Assembly (NCBI RefSeq): GCF_000981035.1
Contig: NZ_LAYJ01000033.1
Span: 56,513-120,512 of the forward strand
Direction of reading: 5' to 3'
DNA length: 64,000 nt
Source of the DNA: Christensenella hongkongensis
GTDB lineage: Bacteria > Bacillota > Clostridia > Christensenellales > Christensenellaceae
Of the stretch, positions 59,296-64,000 are shown piece by piece; positions within the stretch are counted from its first letter, which is position 1, and each line of letters starts with the position of its first letter. The notes beneath the pieces were generated by a model. It was not told the DNA's origin, made no database searches, and saw only the letters and a list, made by a program, of their open reading frames with translations. Made by a program: the position numbers and the translations under genes.

Positions 59296-61638
59296 TTATG
59301 GCGCATCCAACAGAGTCCACTCGATCGTGGCGTTGTATTCCACATTGGGACATCCTTCCCCGCCATCAAGTGAAACCAGTATTCCCTCTTTTGCCGCCCA
59401 TGTAATATCCGTCTGGCTGGAACTGCCCGTTGTCCCGCTGTAGACCTGCAGCGGCTCTTTTCCAAGCATCTTGCTGGTAGCCCCTTCTACATATACAAGC
59501 GCTCCGGGAAGTGTATATGTTTGTCCGTTACTGGTTCCAGTGAGCGGTTGTGCGATGCTTGCCTGCACGCTCCATTCGTTTCCGGCACCACGTGTATCGG
59601 ATACGGACAGTGCCCATCCCGGATCCTGCCTTCCGATAAGCTGAGGTACTGCTGATATTGCCGAATCTGCAAAGGCAAGCTTTGAAGGGACATTCAAAAA
59701 GCTTAGAGTCCCCGGATTTTCAAGCACCGTTGTTTTGTGCCGCGCTTTCAAAAAATCATAGTGACTGAGGGCAAGAACCGTTTCATCAAGTATAAGGTTT
59801 GAGTCCGGCACGTCTGCAACATAATTTCCATCCGCGTTGGCATCTGCCAAAAGCTCCCTTGCCGTTCCTGCATCGCCATTATATGTAATTTTCACATTTG
59901 CGCTGCCTTCCGTCTTTCCCGTAATCTGCCTGCTGTTTTGATATACGGCATCAATATCCAGATAATAACTCCCCATCGCAATCATATAAGACGTATAGGT
60001 ATTAAATGTGGCGTTGCTGAACACATCCGTATTTGGATCATCTGCGCTTGTATTGGAAATAGAAGCGGAGGTGATAGCTGTTCCCGAGGCGGTTGCACTC
60101 ATATTCATTGTAGTACTGTCATTTTTATTCCATATATAATTGGGCATATTGTCAATACTGTCCGACGCCCCTGTATTTGCCGTCCAGTTATTGATTACAT
60201 CCACGGTTGCCGTGATCGTTCCTGAAGTCGTAAATTTGATCAGGCCGCCATATGGATTGTAAAGCAGGATGCGGTTTGGATGATTGATCTGTACCTTTCC
60301 GCCCGCAGACGCAAACTTAACCAGGCCTTCCGTATTGCTGTTCGCCGCCCTTTGTACGTTAAGCGTTGCGCCGGTTCCGACCTGGAGCAAGGTGTTTAGC
60401 CTGATCGTCGGCGCATTGTTGCTGCCTGTATGAACCACATTCAGCCTGCCGTTTTCCTCGACCACAATTCCCTCTAACTTATGGCCGCTCCGTTGGAGGC
60501 CGTCGCGTGTAGTGACCGAAAACGATGCTCCCACACCCACTGTGAGCGTCGGCTTCTGATTTGTTGTATTTCCGGCTCCCTCCACATAGATGAAGTCGTT
60601 ATTGCCGCTGCTTGTCGTGTTGAGAACCGTGGCGTCCGCTCCCGGCAAAACCCTGATATACTGGTTTGTACCGTTATTGCCAGCAAACCAAAACATTGAG
60701 TTTGTACCATCCGTCTTTTTGATCGTCGTCACTCCACCGATCTCAAGCTGGGCGATCTCCCCAACTTCCTGTGGCTCGTCGCCGCCTGTTGCCATAATCG
60801 TAACGTCAGAATTCAGGAAACGCACCAATCCCCGCCGATTGAAGACGATCTGCGGCCCTTTGTATGTTACATTGTCATATGTGATCGTGGAAGGATACGC
60901 GTCCTCCGCCATAACCGGCCCGTAGTAATTTTTGCCGTTGATTACAGCGTCTTTTAGCGTTATGCTCGTACCAGCCACACGCGGCCTGATTACGTTTCCG
61001 ATCCCGGCAATATCGTTTATTTGATTGCGCACGCCATCCTCACCCTTTGGATGCCCGACGATTGTCACGTTTTTGCGGTTACTTCCGATCAATATGCCTC
61101 CGGCAACATAAGTAATCGTCCCATTGAGATATATTGTGTCGATTCCCGCGTATAGGGTATCGTTTTCAAGTACGGTTTTCAGGTCTGCAAAGTTATCCAC
61201 CATTGCTTCGTTTGTATCCAGACCATCCGTTACGATTGAAAAAGCTTCCGCCAGAAGCTCTTCCGTTTGCTCTAACAATACTTCCTCCCCTTCTTGCGGA
61301 ATTGTGGAAGCAGAGGAAGGGGGCAACGGAATCTGCGATGCCTCAGGAAGTACAGGCGTGTCATTTTCTGCCGGGGACTGCACATCATCAGGCGTCTCTT
61401 TTTCTTCTCCCGCATCTTCTTCAGGAATTTGCGTCTCCGTTCCTTCGCCGTCTTGTTCTCCCTGTACCGGCGTTTCAGCGGACGCCTCCGTCTCTGCACT
61501 ATTCTCCTCTTGCTGTGCAAGGGCGTAGGTGTTTTGTCCTTGTGGTGAAGGTACTGTGAGTACAACGAGCGCTGCAATCAAAACCATGGCGGCAATATTC
61601 CATACTTTGTGCTTTTTTTTGTGGTTTGTACCCCTCAC
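59296..61638 (-). CDS. Large WxL-domain surface protein
   Basis: A 780-residue exported protein. Residues about 10-40 are a signal peptide, followed by a Glu/Pro/Thr-rich spacer to about 110. The middle (about 150-460) contains repeated short beta-strand units with Asn/Gly/Thr turns (for example TVLENDTLYAGIDTIYLNGT), resembling a right-handed beta-helix of pectate-lyase type. The end carries a WxL domain: GWALSVSDTRG near 675, EWSVQAS near 688, and the closing NATIEWTLLDAP. WxL domains bind peptidoglycan non-covalently. The start is a GTG with GGAGG seven bases upstream. It is the third gene of the WxL locus. Confidence 0.85.
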   Translation of the reverse strand: MRGTNHKKKHKVWNIAAMVLIAALVVLTVPSPQGQNTYALAQQEENSAETEASAETPVQGEQDGEGTETQIPEEDAGEEKETPDDVQSPAENDTPVLPEASQIPLPPSSASTIPQEGEEVLLEQTEELLAEAFSIVTDGLDTNEAMVDNFADLKTVLENDTLYAGIDTIYLNGTITYVAGGILIGSNRKNVTIVGHPKGEDGVRNQINDIAGIGNVIRPRVAGTSITLKDAVINGKNYYGPVMAEDAYPSTITYDNVTYKGPQIVFNRRGLVRFLNSDVTIMATGGDEPQEVGEIAQLEIGGVTTIKKTDGTNSMFWFAGNNGTNQYIRVLPGADATVLNTTSSGNNDFIYVEGAGNTTNQKPTLTVGVGASFSVTTRDGLQRSGHKLEGIVVEENGRLNVVHTGSNNAPTIRLNTLLQVGTGATLNVQRAANSNTEGLVKFASAGGKVQINHPNRILLYNPYGGLIKFTTSGTITATVDVINNWTANTGASDSIDNMPNYIWNKNDSTTMNMSATASGTAITSASISNTSADDPNTDVFSNATFNTYTSYMIAMGSYYLDIDAVYQNSRQITGKTEGSANVKITYNGDAGTARELLADANADGNYVADVPDSNLILDETVLALSHYDFLKARHKTTVLENPGTLSFLNVPSKLAFADSAISAVPQLIGRQDPGWALSVSDTRGAGNEWSVQASIAQPLTGTSNGQTYTLPGALVYVEGATSKMLGKEPLQVYSGTTGSSSQTDITWAAKEGILVSLDGGEGCPNVEYNATIEWTLLDAP

Positions 61639-61697
61639 GCCCTCGCCTCCATATCAATACAGGGCAAAAGCAATTCCACTTCTGTCCTGTTTTTGTA

Positions 61698-62783
61698 TTA
61701 CTTCCTCCTGCCCATACGTGTATCATTCACGGATGTCAGTGTTTCTTTCCCTTTTTTTCTTTTGACAATCAAAAGTAAAATCAATATAATTATGATCAAT
61801 ATGATAACTAATATGATCAGTAAAACCGCCCACCATGGGATTCCCTGTTTTTCTTCCAGTGAGTTTTGGCTGATTTCCAGCGATTGCTGCGCGGTCACCT
61901 CAAATGGCATCTCAAAGTTCCAAGTCCTGCCGTCCTGTTCCATACTGACATAGCTGATATAGTTTCCGGGAGCAATGTCCCTTCCCCAAAGTACTCCATA
62001 CGGTATCACAGAATTTGGAGCCATATCGATTCGTTTCTCCGGCTCTGTTAATATGATCTTATTTTCACGCTCAGAATAGATTTTAATCCCCAGTGTGACA
62101 TTCTTTGCGATTGCAGCCTCTTTGTTTCTTATGTAATGTACCACGCCTACGCGGTATTGAATCAGCTCCGGCTGCGCAATTACCGGTTCAAACTCCGGCA
62201 ATACCTCGCTGTCTGTTTCCGTCAGCTTTACGCCCAGCACATAACTGTACTCATTTCTGATCGTCACACCCTGCGCTGCCTGCATTTCGTCTTTTTTTGC
62301 TTCTTCTTCGTCTTTAATCTGCGTTACAACAATGCCGCCAAGTACCACACCGTCATATTCTTCCTTTGGCATTGTGACTGATATCACCGTATGCGCCGTT
62401 TTCTCCGCAGGAACTATAACGATCTCTTCCTGCACCTTTGCAATCTCAGAAAACGGAATTTTTAATGTCTTATCTTTGATTCCCGGAGTTTTATAATCTA
62501 TGATACCATTGCCATTTGTGGATGCACTGACCACAGAAACCTTTACTTTGATTTCCTTTGCTTCTTTATTATAAATCTCCACTGTAAGATCCTGTTTTCG
62601 TTCAGGAGCCATATGCAGGTCAAAATAAGAAACCTGCGAATTGACCTGATTTTCCGGGAGAACTGCACGAACTGAAAATCCGACTCCTTCCGTCGCATCC
62701 ACTGCATAGCCTGTAGCCATGGGGATCAGCATACATAAAATCAGCATGACAGCAAAAAAAGTTTTTTTGCCCTTTGTTTTCAT
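61698..62783 (-). CDS. WxL-interacting protein (DUF916-DUF3324)
   Basis: The protein has a signal peptide (1-26), an N-terminal WxL peptidoglycan-binding DUF916 domain (GVGFSVRAVLPENQVNSQVS near 33-52, with YFDLHMAP), then a DUF3324 host-binding-type domain (to about 315), and one C-terminal membrane helix (about 318-342) followed by a basic tail. This is the standard WxLIP architecture of 340-360 residues. Family members anchor or assemble WxL proteins at the cell wall. It lies between the two WxL genes, and its weak ribosome site (AGAAAGA) suggests lower output than its upstream neighbour. Confidence 0.92.
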   Translation of the reverse strand: MKTKGKKTFFAVMLILCMLIPMATGYAVDATEGVGFSVRAVLPENQVNSQVSYFDLHMAPERKQDLTVEIYNKEAKEIKVKVSVVSASTNGNGIIDYKTPGIKDKTLKIPFSEIAKVQEEIVIVPAEKTAHTVISVTMPKEEYDGVVLGGIVVTQIKDEEEAKKDEMQAAQGVTIRNEYSYVLGVKLTETDSEVLPEFEPVIAQPELIQYRVGVVHYIRNKEAAIAKNVTLGIKIYSERENKIILTEPEKRIDMAPNSVIPYGVLWGRDIAPGNYISYVSMEQDGRTWNFEMPFEVTAQQSLEISQNSLEEKQGIPWWAVLLIILVIILIIIILILLLIVKRKKGKETLTSVNDTRMGRRK

Positions 62784-62800
62784 TTTGTCTTTCTCTGCCT

Positions 62801-62827
62801 GCGCATCCGGATATATGCCGGATACGC
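62801..62827 (-). other. Intercistronic hairpin without a T-run
   Basis: GCGCATCCGG (62801-62810) pairs with CCGGATACGC (62818-62827) with one mismatch around a 7-base loop, in the gap between the small WxL gene and the WxLIP gene. With no T-run after it on the minus strand, it may stabilise or attenuate the upstream message. Confidence 0.5.
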
Positions 62828-62846
62828 GCTGCCTTTCTTTACCTGA

Positions 62847-63431
62847 TTACGGGCTATCTTCCAGCGTCCATGTTAATGTCGCCGTGTGCTCGCCGATTTG
62901 CTGGGAAGCTACCGGTATATTGATCGACGCATTCGCCTTCTGCCATACCATATTCCAGGTTCCACGTCCGCTGTTAAGCGCAGCGGATACTACTTGCGTT
63001 GAAGCGCCGTTTGCCGCAAGCGTGATCGGTGTTGAGACAACCGGTGCTGTATCTGTGGTTCCTACGCCTGCAGGAGCACCGTTTGTAAGCGTGATCGTCG
63101 CGCTTCCAATAGGCGTTGTTCCATTTGCAACTGAAAATGCACCAAGTTGTGCCATTACCTTCCACCCAGCCCCGCTCCCACGCGCATCGGCAACCTGAAG
63201 CGTAGCCGTATCTGTGGTCATTCCAAAATCAACCGTTGCATTATCGATTGCATGTTGTCCAAAGTCCAACGCCGGAACAGCCTTCAATTCAAGATTGCCT
63301 GCCGTAAACTGAATGGACGCATTCGACGTATCTGTATCGGCTGTCCCCGCTGCCATCGCAACCGAGGCAAATGCCAAGACCATGATAACCGTCAATATTG
63401 TGGTCAAAACAATCTTTCTTCTCTGTTTCAT
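62847..63431 (-). CDS. Small WxL-domain surface protein
   Basis: This 194-residue exported protein has a signal peptide (1-28, ending VAMA-AG) and then consists almost wholly of one WxL domain: the first motif is GWKVMAQL near 87-94 (W-K-V in place of W-x-L) and the last is TATLTWTLEDSP at the end. It contains many Ala, Thr and Asn residues, no cysteine and no sortase signal. AAAGGAA lies before the ATG. As the first gene of the locus it is probably the most abundant product, displayed on the wall together with the WxLIP. Confidence 0.9.
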   Translation of the reverse strand: MKQRRKIVLTTILTVIMVLAFASVAMAAGTADTDTSNASIQFTAGNLELKAVPALDFGQHAIDNATVDFGMTTDTATLQVADARGSGAGWKVMAQLGAFSVANGTTPIGSATITLTNGAPAGVGTTDTAPVVSTPITLAANGASTQVVSAALNSGRGTWNMVWQKANASINIPVASQQIGEHTATLTWTLEDSP

Positions 63432-63641
63432 ATTATCATTTCCTTTCGTGGCAGATCGTTTACAGCCGAATCCCTTTCCAGTATTTCAGGAGGCATATCG
63501 TCTGACTGCTTAATTATTTATAACCTTTCCTTCCCCAGTAATATATATATTTATTGCATTTACAATATTTTAATATTGGTCGATGTGCAATAAAACCAAA
63601 AAAATGTATTTCCGTCGCCGGATATTTTGGGCAAGTCATGA

Positions 63642-63712
63642 CCACCCGTAAAACGGGTGGCATGAAAAGCCCTAAAAGGGCATGATACAAGCCAGCGTCT
63701 AAAGACGCTGGC
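63642..63712. repeat. Cluster of three hairpins at the IS200/IS605 end
   Basis: CCACCCGT/ACGGGTGG (8 bp), GCCCT/AGGGC (5 bp) and a nearly loopless 10-bp stem GCCAGCGTCT/AGACGCTGGC follow one another. In IS200/IS605 elements TnpA recognises such imperfect hairpins as DNA single strands. Confidence 0.75.
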
Positions 63713-63745
63713 TTTCTCTTCGTTCAAGCCACATGGCATTTGTTC

Positions 63746-64000
63746 TTATCTACCCCTAAAGGGGTCTTCTATTTCCTGCACGCTTACTTTATCTATCACC
63801 TGATCTTGTAAATATTGTTCCCTTACATATTTTGCTATCGTTGCTTCATTCAGCCCTACTGTGCTTGCATAATATCCTATTGACCAAAAGTGCCTGTTCC
63901 CAAATTTATATTTTAGATTTGCGTGCCTGTCAAACAGCATCATTGCACTTTTTCCTTTTAGGTATCCTATAAAGCTCGCTACACTATATTTTGGTGGTAT
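63746..64000 (-). CDS. tnpA: IS200/IS605-family transposase TnpA, C-terminal part
   Basis: The frame is open at the window edge and gives the last 84 residues of a Y1-type transposase: KYSVASFIGYLKGKSAM, FGNRHFWSIGYYAST and VGLNEATIAKYVREQ are the typical C-terminal half with the catalytic tyrosine segment. The HUH motif would lie outside the window. An ATG at 63943 inside the frame is internal and not the true start. TnpA catalyses single-strand excision and insertion. Confidence 0.88.
   Translation of the reverse strand: MPPKYSVASFIGYLKGKSAMMLFDRHANLKYKFGNRHFWSIGYYASTVGLNEATIAKYVREQYLQDQVIDKVSVQEIEDPFRGR

Larger units (their letters stand above)
63641..64000 (-). mobile_element. Right end of an IS200/IS605-family insertion sequence (cut by the window edge)
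   Basis: A partial tnpA frame is followed by subterminal hairpins at 63642-63660, 63669-63681 and 63691-63712, the usual end structure of this single-strand transposing family. The rest of the element lies beyond the window, so the left end and any tnpB gene are not visible. Confidence 0.8.

Noticed and set aside
63432..63640. Cyclic-di-GMP or other riboswitch upstream of the WxL locus
   Set aside because: GCCTCC and GGAAAGG fragments are present, but the paired conserved core of GEMM RNAs is not; only an AT-rich region with a weak promoter is seen.
63642..63712. Short CRISPR-like repeats near the right edge
   Set aside because: The three hairpins differ in sequence and lack regular spacers; they are the end structures of an IS200/IS605 element.

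Overview
The window is 64 kb of moderate-GC bacterial chromosome, densely packed with genes on both strands. Gene content and order point to a Gram-positive Bacillota, probably class Clostridia: there are DUF951, RicT, an EpsC-type serine acetyltransferase, a MurAB-type MurA, PdxST with a divergent MocR regulator, WxL surface proteins, and a block whose order resembles the tmk-to-tatD segment of Bacillus subtilis. I cannot fix the genus; Christensenellales would fit but this is a guess. Initiation is mostly by strong GGAGG-type ribosome sites, and intrinsic terminators are frequent.

Layout. 1-2.1 kb: a sugar kinase and class II aldolase pair behind one promoter. 2.1-7.0 kb: a leftward cluster of TPR, DUF4037, DUF4125, DUF5131 and a large HTH regulator, the best candidate here for an uncharacterised system. 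7.0-7.5 kb: tRNA-Leu(CAA) followed by two decayed or unusual tRNA-like units, each ending in ACCA and each followed by its own terminator. 7.6-11.8 kb: a MacAB-like efflux operon whose adaptor carries an inserted surface-protein-like domain. 11.8-19.6 kb: FkbM methyltransferase, ABC-F protein, a heterodimeric ABC exporter and an iron-dependent alcohol dehydrogenase. 19.7-24.2 kb: a leftward five-gene operon metA-cysK-fucU-like-Fe-ADH-membrane protein, divergent from cysE. 25.4-28.4 kb: pdxST and divergent pdxR. 28.5-41.7 kb: MATE/MarR, hemolysin-type CNNM-CBS protein, MurA, CorA, DUF951, signal peptidase I, HAD hydrolase, a short AlaRS, PepV, RadC and a GNAT. 41.8-45.5 kb: half-size EamA transporter, a YtrA-type GntR/ABC operon and an YghZ-like reductase. 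45.5-56.1 kb: the housekeeping block (radical SAM, tatD, metG, comB, rsmI, trmN6-like, ferredoxin, ricT, holB, tmk, decarboxylase). 56.3-59.2 kb: a long HflX, DUF421 and DUF3290. 59.3-63.4 kb: a three-gene WxL surface locus. The right edge is the end of an IS200/IS605 element.

Themes. Sulfur and PLP metabolism are concentrated between 19.7 and 28.4 kb: MetA has the glutamate expected of an acetyl-CoA enzyme, CysE makes O-acetylserine for CysK, and CysK needs the PLP that PdxST makes. Envelope functions (LepB, WxL proteins, MurA, efflux pumps) are scattered. The most unusual single proteins are the HflX with a JAMM-like motif in its N-terminal extension, the adaptor protein with an inserted adhesin-like module, and the AlaRS that stops before the C-Ala domain. 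No CRISPR array, rRNA, prophage or T-box leader was recognised.
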